DNA from: Brevundimonas sp. Root1279
GTDB lineage: Bacteria; Pseudomonadota; Alphaproteobacteria; Caulobacterales; Caulobacteraceae
Assembly (NCBI RefSeq): GCF_001425945.1
Contig: NZ_LMEB01000006.1
Span: 248,001-312,000, forward strand
Direction: 5' to 3'
Length of the DNA stretch: 64,000 nt
The position numbers and the translations under genes are program-made. Positions 51,708 through 61,026 of this stretch are shown in pieces (positions within the stretch are counted from its first letter, which is position 1; the number at the start of each line of letters is the position of its first letter). A model generated the notes under the pieces. The model was not told the DNA's origin. It saw nothing but the letters and a program-made list of their open reading frames with translations, and did no database searches.

Positions 51708-51867
51708 GAACGCAATCTAGGGGCGGGAGGGGGTCTGCGCCAGTCAACGCGCGGCCTGCGGACAGACTGCTGACAACCGATGGCAGCAGGGCGGCTGACG
51801 CGGTCCGGAAACCGCGAGCGAAGGGCGGCCGGGGTTCCTAGATCGGAGCAAACACGGGAGCTGAGCC

Positions 51868-52653
51868 ATGACCGCCTTTCACGACCTGCACCGATCTGGC
51901 CTGCTGATCCTGCCCAACGCCTGGGACGCGGGCAGCGCGGCGGTGATGCGCTCGCTGGGCGCCCGGGCCATCGCCACGACCAGCGCCGGCGTGGCTTGGG
52001 CCCTGGGCTGGCCCGACGGCGACGCGCTGCCGCCGGAGCGGGCGGTGCAGGCGGCGCGCGACATCGTGCGGGCGGCGGGCGACCTGCCGGTCAGCGTCGA
52101 TTTCGAGGGCGGCTACTCCGACGACCCGGACGCGGTGGCGGAGACGGCGAAACAGCTGGTCAAGGCCGGGGCGCAGGGGATCAATATCGAGGACGGCGGC
52201 GCCGCGCCCGAGATCCTGGCGGCCAAGATCGCCGCCATCCGCGCGGCGGTCGGCGACGCCTTGTTCATCAACGCCCGCTGCGACGTCTGGCTGAGGGGCG
52301 TGGGCGAGGCTGACGGGCGGGTCAACGAGGCGCTGCGGCGGGGCGCGCTCTATCGCGGCGTCGGGGCCGACGGCCTGTTCGCGCCAGGGCTCACGGACCG
52401 CGATGGGATCGCGGAGCTGGTCGCAGGCACGCCCCTGCCGATCAATCTTCTGGCCTGGCCCGGCCTGCCGGGCGCCGCCGAGCTGGAGCGGCTGGGCGTG
52501 CGGCGGCTGAGCGCCGGCTCGGGCATCGCCAGCGCGGTCTATGGGCAAGCGGCCCTCCTGGCCCGAGGCTTCCTGACCGACGGATTGCAGGAGCCGATGC
52601 AGGCGGATGCGCTGAACTGGGGCGAGATGAACGCCCTGATGCCTCAGGTCTGA
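51868..52653 (+). CDS. Isocitrate lyase/PEP mutase family protein
   Basis: 261-aa TIM-barrel enzyme of the phosphoenolpyruvate mutase/isocitrate lyase superfamily. The start LLILPNAWDAGSAAVM, the metal-binding DFEGGYSDD (~79-87), the GINIEDGG segment (~109) and the late GVRRLSAGSG motif are characteristic. The catalytic KKCGH loop of isocitrate lyase is not present, so a different carbon-carbon or carbon-phosphorus lyase or carboxyphosphonoenolpyruvate-like function is likelier. Ends 10 bp inside the convergent MscS gene. Confidence 0.88.
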   Translation: MTAFHDLHRSGLLILPNAWDAGSAAVMRSLGARAIATTSAGVAWALGWPDGDALPPERAVQAARDIVRAAGDLPVSVDFEGGYSDDPDAVAETAKQLVKAGAQGINIEDGGAAPEILAAKIAAIRAAVGDALFINARCDVWLRGVGEADGRVNEALRRGALYRGVGADGLFAPGLTDRDGIAELVAGTPLPINLLAWPGLPGAAELERLGVRRLSAGSGIASAVYGQAALLARGFLTDGLQEPMQADALNWGEMNALMPQV

Positions 52654-53678
52654 GGCGGCGGCGATCGCGCCGGAGCCGGCTCATCCGGCTCGTGGTCGGG
52701 CGACAGCAGGTCGTCGGCGGCGTCATTGACCGAGGCTGCAAAGACCTCGGCCGAGGCCGCCCCCGCCCGGCGGCTGCGGCGGCTCTGGCGCGCGCCGACC
52801 AGGGCCAGAGCCTCATCGCCCTCCTTGCCGAACACCGAGCGGATGCGCAGCTCGGCCTGCGGCACGGGCGGCCCGATCCGCACCGCCCGCAGCGCGTCGG
52901 CGATGGCCCAGTTGTAGGCCGCCAGCATGGCCGCCGGCCGCTTGACTGCGTCGGGCGTCGGCCAAACCAGCAGTTCGAAATTGAGCCCTGAATCGCCGAA
53001 ACTGACCAGCCAGACCTGGCTCTTGCGCAAGGGGTTTTCGGGCAGGGTGAAGGGGCTGGCGCGGGCGGCGGCGAGCACCGCGTCGCGGACCAGGGCGCGG
53101 TCGCAGCCGTAGTTGACGGAAAAGGGAATGTGGATGCGCCGGGTGTCGCCCCGCAGCGTCGTATTGGTCAGCGGCCGCTCTATCAGATGCGAGTTGGGGA
53201 TCAGGATGTGGAGGTTGTCATTGGTGCGGATCCGGGTGGCGCGCGGCCCGATTTCGACGATGACCCCCTTGGCCCCGCCCTCGACCTCGACATAGTCGCC
53301 GACCGAGACCGTCGGGTCGAACACCAGGATCAGGCCGGAAACGAACTCCTTGACCACCCCCTGCAGGCCGAGGCCGATGCCGATCCCCGTCGCGCCGGCG
53401 AAGAGGCTGAAGGAGGACAGGTCCAACCCGGCCGTCGACAGCCCGGCCACGGCGCCGATAACGATCAGGCCGTAGGTGAGGACCTTCTCCAGCACATAGA
53501 CGGAGGAGACGTCGTGCACGCCCCGTCGGCGCACCTTTTTCAGGAAACTTCCGACCAGGTGCGACAGCAGGCATGCGACCACGAACAGCGCCAGCCCGGC
53601 GGCGACGCTGCCTAGGGTCACGACCGATCCGCCGACCCGGAACAGCTGACCCTCGGCGAGATCACCGAACGGTAGCAT
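52644..53678 (-). CDS. Mechanosensitive ion channel (MscS family)
   Basis: 344-aa inner-membrane channel: three TM helices (about 22-45, 68-90, 95-118), pore helix TM3 with Gly/Ala-rich AGATGIGIGLGLQGVVKEF, a beta domain (VGDYVEVEGGAKGVIVEIG) and a C-terminal cytoplasmic domain with a Pro-rich tail. Protects against osmotic down-shock. The ATG at 53678 is used; a TTG one codon earlier is the alternative. It overlaps the upstream convergent gene's last codons. Confidence 0.92.
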   Translation of the reverse strand: MLPFGDLAEGQLFRVGGSVVTLGSVAAGLALFVVACLLSHLVGSFLKKVRRRGVHDVSSVYVLEKVLTYGLIVIGAVAGLSTAGLDLSSFSLFAGATGIGIGLGLQGVVKEFVSGLILVFDPTVSVGDYVEVEGGAKGVIVEIGPRATRIRTNDNLHILIPNSHLIERPLTNTTLRGDTRRIHIPFSVNYGCDRALVRDAVLAAARASPFTLPENPLRKSQVWLVSFGDSGLNFELLVWPTPDAVKRPAAMLAAYNWAIADALRAVRIGPPVPQAELRIRSVFGKEGDEALALVGARQSRRSRRAGAASAEVFAASVNDAADDLLSPDHEPDEPAPARSPPPQT

Positions 53679-53753
53679 CAAGGCGTGAGCGCGCTTCGGG
53701 CGTTGCGGTTCCGGCGCGGCCGGAGACGCGGGCGCGTCTCCGGGTCTTCAGCC

Positions 53754-54677
53754 CTAGCGCCGGCTGACGCGGGCGCGGACCTCCAACTCGCCGAGACGGC
53801 GGGTCAGATAGGCGCTCTCGTCCGCCGACGGACTGGTCCGGGCGTAGGCGGCTTCGAGGTAGGCGAGGTCGCGGTGCTCGGTTCGCAGCTGGGTCGCCTC
53901 GGCGCGGGCGATGGCGCCCGAGCGCTCGCCGGCCGCGATGGCGGTCTCGATGTTGGCGAGGCGGGTGCGGTTGTCGAGATAGCCGCCCCCGCCGCTGGCA
54001 GCACCGTCGCCGACGCGCACGTCGAGAGCGTCGAGGCGGGCGTCGAGGTCGTCACGTTCCTGGGCCGTCAAACGGCCATCGCGCAGATAGTCGGTCTCGG
54101 CGCGGATCAGGGACTGATAGTCGGTCTTCAGTCGGTTGCCCTCGGTGCGGCTGATGCGGCGGGCGCGGACGGAGGCGTCGACGCGGGTGTTGAACTCGGT
54201 GCGGCCGTCGGCGACCGACGTACGGCCTTCCGAATAGTCCGAACCGCCGGCCTCGACCCGCTGCGAAAACTCGCGGTACTGAGCGGCGAGATCGCTGCGC
54301 TCGGCCGTGGTGACCCGGCCGTCCGAGGTGTAACGCGCCTCCAGCTGGACCAGATCGTCATATTCGTAGCGCAGCCGCTCGGCCTCGCTGCTCGACAGGA
54401 CGCCCGAGCGCACATCGGCGTTCAGCCGGGTCTCAAAGCTCGAGCGCTGGGTGGCCAGCGGGCGGCGGCCGCGGCTCCATTCGGTCTCCAGGTTAGTGGA
54501 GACGCCGTAGCGATCGCCGAACAGGGCGCCGAGAATCTGACCGAAGGGATCCTGTGGCTGGCTCTGGCCATAGGGGTTTTGTGTCGAGCCGTAAGGCGTC
54601 TGGGCCGCAGCTTCGCCCGCGATCGGGAGGAGCAGGGCGCCCGCTGCGAGCGCCGAAAGAGTCCGTGAGGTCGTCAT
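53754..54677 (-). CDS. Periplasmic protein with three ~65-residue repeats
   Basis: 307-aa exported protein (signal SRTLSALAAGALLLPIAGEAAAQ). The mature part begins with a Gln/Pro/Tyr-rich stretch and then has three homologous helical repeats at about 78-143, 159-222 and 237-304; each has RLxxE/DY..L..LE..Y..DGR.T..ERxDL. Repeats 1 and 2 have DGRVTTAERSDL and DGRLTAQERDDL, EF-hand-like; repeat 3 loses the acidic loop (TSPSADE). No family recognised. Possibly a calcium-linked or envelope-structural helical bundle. Confidence 0.7.
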   Translation of the reverse strand: MTTSRTLSALAAGALLLPIAGEAAAQTPYGSTQNPYGQSQPQDPFGQILGALFGDRYGVSTNLETEWSRGRRPLATQRSSFETRLNADVRSGVLSSSEAERLRYEYDDLVQLEARYTSDGRVTTAERSDLAAQYREFSQRVEAGGSDYSEGRTSVADGRTEFNTRVDASVRARRISRTEGNRLKTDYQSLIRAETDYLRDGRLTAQERDDLDARLDALDVRVGDGAASGGGGYLDNRTRLANIETAIAAGERSGAIARAEATQLRTEHRDLAYLEAAYARTSPSADESAYLTRRLGELEVRARVSRR

Positions 54678-54786
54678 GAAGCGTGTCCGCAGTGAATGGG
54701 GCGGAGTAACGGGGTTCGACGCCGGATGGTTGCCTGAAGGTCCGAAAGCCGCGAGCGGCGGGGACGGATCGGGTTAGACTGCCGAC

Positions 54787-55296
54787 ATGATCCTGACCCT
54801 CTCCGCCCTATCATCGCCGATCGGCGAACTGGAACTGGCCTGCGACGCGGACGGTCGGCTGCGCGGCGTGTCCTTCGGCGGCGGGGCCTCTCGGGCCATG
54901 CGGCGCGAGTATCCGGGCGTCGAGCAGGTTAGGGGCGAGACGCCTCAAGCGGTGCGCGAGGGCCTGGAAGCTTATTTCGCCGGCGACCTGAGCGCGCTGA
55001 ACCGCATCCCGTGGAGCCTCGACGGCGCCGTCGCCGCCGACGGCTTCCAGGCGCGGGTGTGGCGGGCTCTGGCGGAAGTCCCGCCCGGCGTGACGATCAG
55101 CTACGGCGAAATGGCCAAACGCGTCGGCGAGCCGGGCGCCGCCCAGGCGGCAGGGGTGGCGCTGAACCGCAACCCGATCCCGGTGGTCCTGGCCTGCCAC
55201 CGCGTGGTCGGCGCCGACGGAGCGATGGTCGGCTTCGGCGGCGGGCTGGAGCGGAAGACCTGGCTGCTGCGGCACGAGGGGGCGTTGCTGATCTGA
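54787..55296 (+). CDS. ogt: Methylated-DNA-protein-cysteine methyltransferase
   Basis: 169-aa O6-alkylguanine-DNA alkyltransferase. The active-site motif is LACHRVVG with Cys137 (PCHRV in most relatives, here ACHRV); the HTH region precedes it (FQARVWRALAEVPPGVTISYGEMAKRVG), as does the Asn hinge (NRNPIPV). It accepts alkyl groups from guanine and is consumed. Its end is convergent with the MmeI-like methyltransferase gene, 25 bp away. Confidence 0.94.
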   Translation: MILTLSALSSPIGELELACDADGRLRGVSFGGGASRAMRREYPGVEQVRGETPQAVREGLEAYFAGDLSALNRIPWSLDGAVAADGFQARVWRALAEVPPGVTISYGEMAKRVGEPGAAQAAGVALNRNPIPVVLACHRVVGADGAMVGFGGGLERKTWLLRHEGALLI

Positions 55297-55321
55297 GGGG
55301 TCAGCTGGCATCCAGCTTGGA

Positions 55322-58300
55322 TCAGGCCGCGCGACGGGCGGCGTAGGTCCCGTCCGGCAACGCAGTGATCTCGGCATAGCGAACCAGGGTGTTGAGAGCC
55401 TGGAGCACCCGTTGCTCGATCGCCTTGCCACCCCGCTTGAAGGCGCGGGAAACGGCGGCGGCGTCCATCGGCTTGCCGGCGGCTTGCAGCACGGCGCGGA
55501 TAGCCATGACCTGTTCGCCCTTGTCCTTCGGGAAGGCGGGCAGCCCCTTGTCGATGGCGACGACGCTGTCGGCCAGATCGAGTTCGCCGGACTTCGCCTT
55601 CGTCGCGCCCTTTGCGAAGCGAGGGATCTGGTAGTCGGGGCGGAGCCAGCGGACATGACCCGCGGCTTCCTCCGCCGCACGCTCGGCGTTCAGGGCGACC
55701 AGCTTTTCCAGAATCTGCTCGTCGGTCAGGTCGTGCCGCCAGCCGTAGGCGTCAGCTGTCGCGCGGTCGATCTGGTCATGCAGGTCCTTGAGGATCAGGA
55801 CGCGGCCACGATCTTTGACGTCCTCGTCCTTCGGGTCGAGTGGCGTCCCGGCGCGGACCTTCTCCAGCACATTGTAGAGGCCGGTGAGGGTCAGGTCGGG
55901 ATGTTCGGCCTGGACCGTCTTGCGGGTAGCGTCGAGTTCCTCGCCGAGTTCGCGGAGGCGAGCGCGGACAGCATCGGATGGGTCTGGGAAGGGGAAGGGG
56001 TCGAAGCCCTTCGATTTTGTATAGATCGGGCGATCTTCGAGTAGACCGCCAGTCGCCAAGGCCCAGATTACATGCCCCCGTGACGAAAGCACTGCCAAGA
56101 AGGCAGCATCGTCCCAAGCGAAACAAACCAGCCGATTGTCCGGAAGGATTGATGCATCGAGAAATTGAAAAGTGCGATGCTGCGCGGTTTCCACCGTGGC
56201 AACGTAACGAGGGAGCCCCTCCAACGCCGGCCGCAACTCCGTGCGCGGTTTTCCAAACTGCCACCACTGCTCCGCATAGGCTTGTGCGTCTTTCGTTGGT
56301 GATTTCGCTACTTGCGCCAGTCGGTCCACGCGCACGGTATCATACAGGTGCTGATACACCTCCGGGTATTGCATCCGCACCTCCGTGGCAGAAAGGCCGA
56401 ACAGGTCAATGACCATGACCCCGCGCGGACGCGCCGTCAGATCACGACCGTTGCGATAATGACGAATGTGACGTTCCAGTCCCTGTCGGTGCCCGAGGCC
56501 GATGAGTTCGGCTTCGCTTGACGTGACGATGAACCCCGCTCCGTGCAGCTTCACCCCCGGCGACGAGACCCCTTGGTTGGCAAGCAGAGGCAATGCACGC
56601 GTGACATCAACTCCAGCAGTCAGGTCCGGATTAATCTTTCCGTCGCGAGCGATGAACGTCAGCGTCGGGTCGTCAGTGTCCAGCGCAGCTTCTGCCTCGA
56701 CCTTGAGCAATTCTCCGTCCTTTGAACCCGGCACGCATACAGTCATCGCAATCCGCACCGCGGCGCTGTCCTTCGTGGCCTTGGTCCATGGGTGATCGGG
56801 CACCGCAAAGATGAGGGACAACGGCGTCTTGGCGTTCAGGTGGCGCTCCATCACCTTGCGCTGGAACATTTGGCTAATTGAGTTGGTGGTAACGAAACCG
56901 AAACGGCGCAGTGGGGTCTTCTTGCGGGTCAGGAGTTCTGCCGCCCGGTCCCACCAGTACATGACAAAATCGGCGCTCTCGTTCATGTGCCGATGGGCGC
57001 GCCACAGGGCCTCCGCATAGCCAAATTCCATGCGCGAGCGCAGGTCCTTGCCGCCAATAAACGGCGGGTTCCCCACGATGAACTCCGCCTCCGGCCAGTC
57101 CGGCCGCCGCGCATTCGGGTAGACCTGCACCGCCTTGCCCTCGACCATCTCGAACTGCAGCTCGGGATAGCCGTCCCAGGTCAGGACCGCGTCCTTCTGC
57201 TGAATGTTGCCGAAGGCCTTGAGGATGGGCTCGGCGGGATGTTCGCGGCTGTTGCGGTAGTGCTGTTGCAGATAGCCGATCCACAGCACCAGTTCGGCGA
57301 TTGCCGCGGCGCGGACGTTCAGCTCGATGCCGAGGAACTGGTGCGGGTCGACGGTCTCGAAGCCGATGCCTTCGGTCTCGCCCAGCTCGGCCAGCGCCTC
57401 CAGCACCTCGCCCTCCAGCCGCTTCATCAGCTCCAGCGAGACGTAGAGGAAGTTGCCGGTGCCGCAGGCCGGATCGAGCACCCGCGTCGCGCAGAGCTGG
57501 TGGTGGAAGGCGCGGATGGCGGCGACGGCCTCCTTTGGCGCGCCACGCTCACGCGCGTCGCCGGCCTTCATCAGGGCCGCGTTCCAGTCCGCACGAAGCG
57601 GCTCCATGACGGTGACTTCCACCAACCGCTCGACGTAGGAGCGCGGCGTATAGTGGGCGCCGAGGGCGCGGCGCTCTTTGGGGTCGAGCGCCTGCTCGAC
57701 CAGGGTGCCGAAGATGGCCGGTTCGACGTATCGCCAGTCGTGCCGTGAAGCGGCGAGGAGTTCGCCGATTTCCTCACGTGTCATCGGGAAGGCGCGAGCG
57801 TCCTTGAACAGGCTGCCGTTGAAGTGGCGCAGATGGGTCTTGAAGCCCGAGAAGAAGCGGTTGTCGTAAACCGGGTCGTCCATCCGCCGCCACAGGTCGC
57901 GCAGCAGGGGGGCGAAGCTGTCGGGCCCCTCCAGGCATTCGTTCAGCAATTCGGTGAACTTGCCCTTGGGCAGCAGGTCCACGTCCTCGGCGAACATGGT
58001 GAAGATGCAGCGCATCAGGAAATGGGCGACTTCCTCGGCCGGGTGGTTGCGTTCCAGCCGACGCGAAACGGCTGCGAGGCGTTCGGCGATCTGACGCGTG
58101 ACGCGGGCGGATTCACGCGTCGGGTCGAGCGACTGCGGGTCGGTCCAGATCGCCCGGAGACGTTCGACGACCTTGTCGTCGCGCAGGTCTTCGAGCCGGA
58201 CGCGGAAGCCCTTCCGATCGGGGAAATGGGTGTAGGCGCGGCCGCTGCCCGAGAAGTCGGCGTAGATCTCGAACACATAGCCGACGTCGCAGACGATGAT

Positions 58301-58717
58301 GAACGGCGGGGCGGCGTGGTCGGCAGGCAGGCGGAAGACATAGTCCTCGGCCTGCTTGCGCGCGTTGCGCATCAGGGTGTCCCACCGCCCCTCGCCAGCA
58401 GCGGTGGAGTTCGCCTCGGCCTCAGAGAACAGACGGGGCTGGTCGTCGCGCTGGGCGGCGCGCGACTGCTTGGCCTCAAGGATGAAGCAGCCGCGCTTGT
58501 AGAGGTCGATCCGCAGGGTCGAGGCGAAGCCTTCCGACTCCCGCCGCTTCACTCCGCGCTCGAACACGTAATCGTTGGTGCGGGTATCATCGCTCGCTGG
58601 ATCGGGACGCGGAAGCTCCAGCGCCTCACAGAGTTCCGACAGGAACATCTGGTAGTTTGCGCGCTCGGCTCCGCCCCGGGCGTGGCTCCAGCGGTCGATG
58701 AAGGCGTTGATATCCAA
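55322..58717 (-). CDS. MmeI-like type IIL restriction-modification protein (single gene)
   Basis: 1131-aa protein in the order MmeI_N nuclease, helical spacer, N6-adenine methyltransferase, target-recognition domain and C-terminal domain. A PD-ExK-type core is suggested by GCFILEAKQSR (Lys ~79). Methyltransferase motif I is DPACGTGNFLY (~414) and motif IV NPPF (~547). The TRD lies within about residues 560-890, where the DNA (56050-57050) is visibly less GC-rich than the flanks. The C-terminal ~200 residues are helical, with a winged-helix-like end. In this family one protein both cuts and protects by modifying one strand. No separate restriction or specificity gene is next to it. Full activity is not proven; the Asp partner of the nuclease motif was not located with certainty. 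Confidence 0.85.
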   Translation of the reverse strand: MDINAFIDRWSHARGGAERANYQMFLSELCEALELPRPDPASDDTRTNDYVFERGVKRRESEGFASTLRIDLYKRGCFILEAKQSRAAQRDDQPRLFSEAEANSTAAGEGRWDTLMRNARKQAEDYVFRLPADHAAPPFIIVCDVGYVFEIYADFSGSGRAYTHFPDRKGFRVRLEDLRDDKVVERLRAIWTDPQSLDPTRESARVTRQIAERLAAVSRRLERNHPAEEVAHFLMRCIFTMFAEDVDLLPKGKFTELLNECLEGPDSFAPLLRDLWRRMDDPVYDNRFFSGFKTHLRHFNGSLFKDARAFPMTREEIGELLAASRHDWRYVEPAIFGTLVEQALDPKERRALGAHYTPRSYVERLVEVTVMEPLRADWNAALMKAGDARERGAPKEAVAAIRAFHHQLCATRVLDPACGTGNFLYVSLELMKRLEGEVLEALAELGETEGIGFETVDPHQFLGIELNVRAAAIAELVLWIGYLQQHYRNSREHPAEPILKAFGNIQQKDAVLTWDGYPELQFEMVEGKAVQVYPNARRPDWPEAEFIVGNPPFIGGKDLRSRMEFGYAEALWRAHRHMNESADFVMYWWDRAAELLTRKKTPLRRFGFVTTNSISQMFQRKVMERHLNAKTPLSLIFAVPDHPWTKATKDSAAVRIAMTVCVPGSKDGELLKVEAEAALDTDDPTLTFIARDGKINPDLTAGVDVTRALPLLANQGVSSPGVKLHGAGFIVTSSEAELIGLGHRQGLERHIRHYRNGRDLTARPRGVMVIDLFGLSATEVRMQYPEVYQHLYDTVRVDRLAQVAKSPTKDAQAYAEQWWQFGKPRTELRPALEGLPRYVATVETAQHRTFQFLDASILPDNRLVCFAWDDAAFLAVLSSRGHVIWALATGGLLEDRPIYTKSKGFDPFPFPDPSDAVRARLRELGEELDATRKTVQAEHPDLTLTGLYNVLEKVRAGTPLDPKDEDVKDRGRVLILKDLHDQIDRATADAYGWRHDLTDEQILEKLVALNAERAAEEAAGHVRWLRPDYQIPRFAKGATKAKSGELDLADSVVAIDKGLPAFPKDKGEQVMAIRAVLQAAGKPMDAAAVSRAFKRGGKAIEQRVLQALNTLVRYAEITALPDGTYAARRAA

Positions 58718-58815
58718 GCGTGGTCTCCCCTACGCCGCACCTGACCCGCTTCGTCTGACTGTTGCAAGGCCCCAGGCCCTCCCCCTGCGGGGGAGGAATG
58801 ACTAAGGCTTGAGCC

Positions 58816-59640
58816 ATGACGTCCCTCCCCCTGCCCGAGCTCCTGACCCTGCTGGCGGCCCTGGTCGCGGCGGGGTTGGCGGGCGGGCTTGTCGCCGGGC
58901 TGTTCGGGGTAGGCGGGGGCACGGTGATCGTGCCGGCGCTGTTCTACGCGTTTGAGGTGCTCGGGGTCGGCGGCGAGGGCAATCTGCACACGGCGATCGG
59001 GACCTCGCTGCTGACCATCGTGGCGACGAGCTGGCGATCGCTGAAGGCGCACCGGGAGCACGGGGCGGTTGACGAGGTCGTGCTGAAGACTTGGACGCCC
59101 TGGGTCGGATTCGGCGGGCTGGTCGGGGCGGCGGTGGCGGGCTTCACCTCGATGGAGGGGCTGGCCATCGTCTACGGCGTCTGCCTGGCGGCGATCGGGC
59201 TGCAGCTGGGCCTGATGCCGGAGCGTTTCACACTCAGGTCCGACCTGCCGACCGGCTGGGGACGGCGCGTGGTCGGGACCGGGATCGGCGGCCTGTCGGC
59301 GATGATGGGCATCGGCGGGGGCAGCTTCGGCGGCCTGACCATGACCCTCTGCGGCCGACCGATCCATCAGGCGGTGGCCACGGCCAGCGGCTTCGGCGTG
59401 GCCATCGGGGCGGCCGCGATGGCCGGCTTCATGGTGTTCGGCTGGGGCGCGGACGGCCGGCCGCCGTTCTCGATCGGCTACGTCAATGTGCCCGCGGCGC
59501 TGATCATGGGGGTGCTGACCACCGCCGTGGCGCCCTGGGGCGCCAAACTGGCCCACAGCCTGGACCGTCGCGTCCTGCGCAAAGCCTTCGCCGTCTATCT
59601 GGTGGCGACGGCGCTGTCGGTGGTGGTGAAGGCTTTGTAG
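58816..59640 (+). CDS. Sulfite exporter TauE/SafE family permease
   Basis: 274-aa inner-membrane protein with about eight TM helices in two repeats, each starting AGLAGGLVAGLFGVGGGTVIVP- and IGGLSAMMGIGGGSFGG-like motifs of the TauE/SafE family. Members export sulfite, sulfoacetate or other organosulfonates; the substrate here is not evident. It is divergent from the MmeI-like gene and convergent with the aspartic protease. Confidence 0.9.
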   Translation: MTSLPLPELLTLLAALVAAGLAGGLVAGLFGVGGGTVIVPALFYAFEVLGVGGEGNLHTAIGTSLLTIVATSWRSLKAHREHGAVDEVVLKTWTPWVGFGGLVGAAVAGFTSMEGLAIVYGVCLAAIGLQLGLMPERFTLRSDLPTGWGRRVVGTGIGGLSAMMGIGGGSFGGLTMTLCGRPIHQAVATASGFGVAIGAAAMAGFMVFGWGADGRPPFSIGYVNVPAALIMGVLTTAVAPWGAKLAHSLDRRVLRKAFAVYLVATALSVVVKAL

Positions 59641-59645
59641 GGGAG

Positions 59646-59736
59646 AGGGTCGAGGGACGAGGGTCGAGGCGACGGCGGAAGCTGAGTGGCTGGTGGCTAG
59701 AGATTCAGCCTCCCTCGCCCCTCGCCCCTCGACCCT
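59646..59736. repeat. Imperfect inverted repeat between TauE and protease genes
   Basis: AGGGTCGAGGGACGAGGGTC... (59646-59669) faces ...CCCCTCGCCCCTCGACCCT (59709-59736) with few mismatches. Each arm is itself a string of GAGGG units. It spans most of the 94-bp convergent gap and could form a bidirectional hairpin. Confidence 0.7.
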
Positions 59737-60226
59737 ACTGCCGCAGGCGCAGCTCGCCGCGAGTGGCCTCAAACCCCGACAGCCGCGCCAGATAGCTCAT
59801 TCCGAGCAGGGAGTGCGGCAGGCCGTCGGCGACGACGATGGCCTCGACGCGGTCGACGCGGGCCCCGGCGACGGCGACGCGGGGGAGTTCGACGCGCGCA
59901 GCGCGGACCGGGCCGGAGGCCGTGGCCAGCTCGGTCGTGAAATCGGCGGGCTGAAGCTCCAGCCCCAGACGCGCGGCGTCGGCAGGCGTCAGGGTGACCA
60001 GGCTGGCGCCGGTGTCGACCATCAGACGGACGGGACGGCCGTCGATCACAGCCTCGGCCCAGTAGTGGCCGTCAGGGCCGCGCAGGATCCGTTCGGCGAC
60101 GACGGCATGGCTTTCGGCGGCGTGGGCTTCGCCGCGCAGACCGGCGCGGTCCATCCACCACAGCACGCTGAGCGAGGAAGCGACGGCCAGGGCGAGAACG
60201 CCGGCGGAGGAGAGATCGAACCGCAT
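59735..60226 (-). CDS. Retropepsin-like aspartic protease (clan AA)
   Basis: 163-aa protein: an N-terminal signal-anchor helix (VLALAVASSLSVLWWM), then a retroviral-type protease domain with VDTGASLVTL (catalytic Asp ~76) and the second half with LLGMSYLARL. Such TIGR02281-like proteins are single-domain and probably dimerise in the periplasm. The ATG at 60226 has AAGGGGGC upstream; a frame up to 60241 lacks SD. Convergent with tauE. Confidence 0.88.
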   Translation of the reverse strand: MRFDLSSAGVLALAVASSLSVLWWMDRAGLRGEAHAAESHAVVAERILRGPDGHYWAEAVIDGRPVRLMVDTGASLVTLTPADAARLGLELQPADFTTELATASGPVRAARVELPRVAVAGARVDRVEAIVVADGLPHSLLGMSYLARLSGFEATRGELRLRQ

Positions 60227-60354
60227 GCCCCCTTGTCCCACGGCCGCGTTGGAATGCGGTGAAGAGGCGTGGTGGACGCGGGGTTAAGCTTGGCGGCGGC
60301 TGAGTGGCGGTCGCTCTTCTTCTTTCGTCATCCTCCGGCGAGGCGAAGGCGCCC

Positions 60355-60594
60355 CTAGAGCCCCAGCTTGGCCGGGTCGATCCGCCCCCGCCGTTCCGGC
60401 AGCTCCGTCATGATCTCGGCGCGGCGTTCGTCGGTCAGGGCGCTCCAGCCGCCGATCTCGCCGAGGGTGCGGAAACAGCCCAGGCACAGGCCGGTGGGGC
60501 CGTCGACGATGCATACCTTGATGCAGGGCGTGGCGACGGCTTTCGGCGGGCCGGGCGGGCGCGGCTGTGGCGCTTGGGATACGGTCGATGACAT
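60355..60594 (-). CDS. DUF1289 family Cys-rich protein
   Basis: 79-aa protein with the DUF1289 Cys pattern [10 protein letters not shown]....[14 protein letters not shown], four Cys that may hold a metal or Fe-S. A Pro-rich N-terminus precedes it. The ATG at 60594 fits the family start; a longer upstream frame has no SD. It is divergent from a tiny ORF at 60749. Confidence 0.88.
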   Translation of the reverse strand: MSSTVSQAPQPRPPGPPKAVATPCIKVCIVDGPTGLCLGCFRTLGEIGGWSALTDERRAEIMTELPERRGRIDPAKLGL

Positions 60595-60748
60595 CAGTGC
60601 GAAATATGGTCCGCTAGCGGAGTAAAAACAGTTGCCTTGCCGGGTCGGGGCGCCTACCTTGACCATGACGCGAAACGACTATGACGGTGAGATTCCCGAT
60701 CAGCACGACGTGTCTCTTTTCATCGTTCAACGAAAGGAGACATCAAAG

Positions 60749-60907
60749 ATGAACGACAAGGACCGTAACCTCCAGCACGCCATGATGAGCTTCGCGCTCT
60801 GGGGCGGGATGCTGGTGAACACGAAGCACACCAACGGCGCCGGCGATCGCGTGATCAGCCACCCGTCCAACTTCGTACCCATCAAGATCGACAAGCCGCG
60901 CCGCTAG
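60749..60907 (+). CDS. Hypothetical 52-aa protein
   Basis: Small protein MNDKDRNLQHAMMSFALWGGM... with His/Asn-rich end (NTKHTNGAGDRVISHPSNF) and basic tail. AAAGGAG lies about nine bases before the ATG at 60749; a longer version from 60665 (80 aa) lacks an SD. Followed by a strong terminator. No family recognised. Confidence 0.65.
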   Translation: MNDKDRNLQHAMMSFALWGGMLVNTKHTNGAGDRVISHPSNFVPIKIDKPRR

Positions 60908-60930
60908 GGCGAGACCCGATCGACAGTGAC

Positions 60931-60960
60931 GAGCCCCGACCGCAAGGCCGGGGCTTTTTT
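60931..60960 (+). terminator. Intrinsic terminator after small ORF
   Basis: AGCCCCGACC (60931-60940), loop GCAA, GGCCGGGGCT (60945-60954), then TTTTTT. One mismatch in a 10-bp stem. Confidence 0.9.
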
Positions 60961-61026
60961 GTTGCGCCGGTTGCGGTGACGCCGCGTCACGCTTTAGGCC
61001 TCGGGGAGCCGCCAGAGGAGCCTTCC

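Noticed and set aside
51708-51867. LexA/SOS box for uvrB
   Set aside because: No GTTC-N7-GTTC or similar site was found upstream of uvrB by eye.
55322-58717. BREX PglX methyltransferase
   Set aside because: None of the other BREX genes is nearby, and the N-terminal domain with FERG and FILEAK motifs fits the MmeI-like family better.
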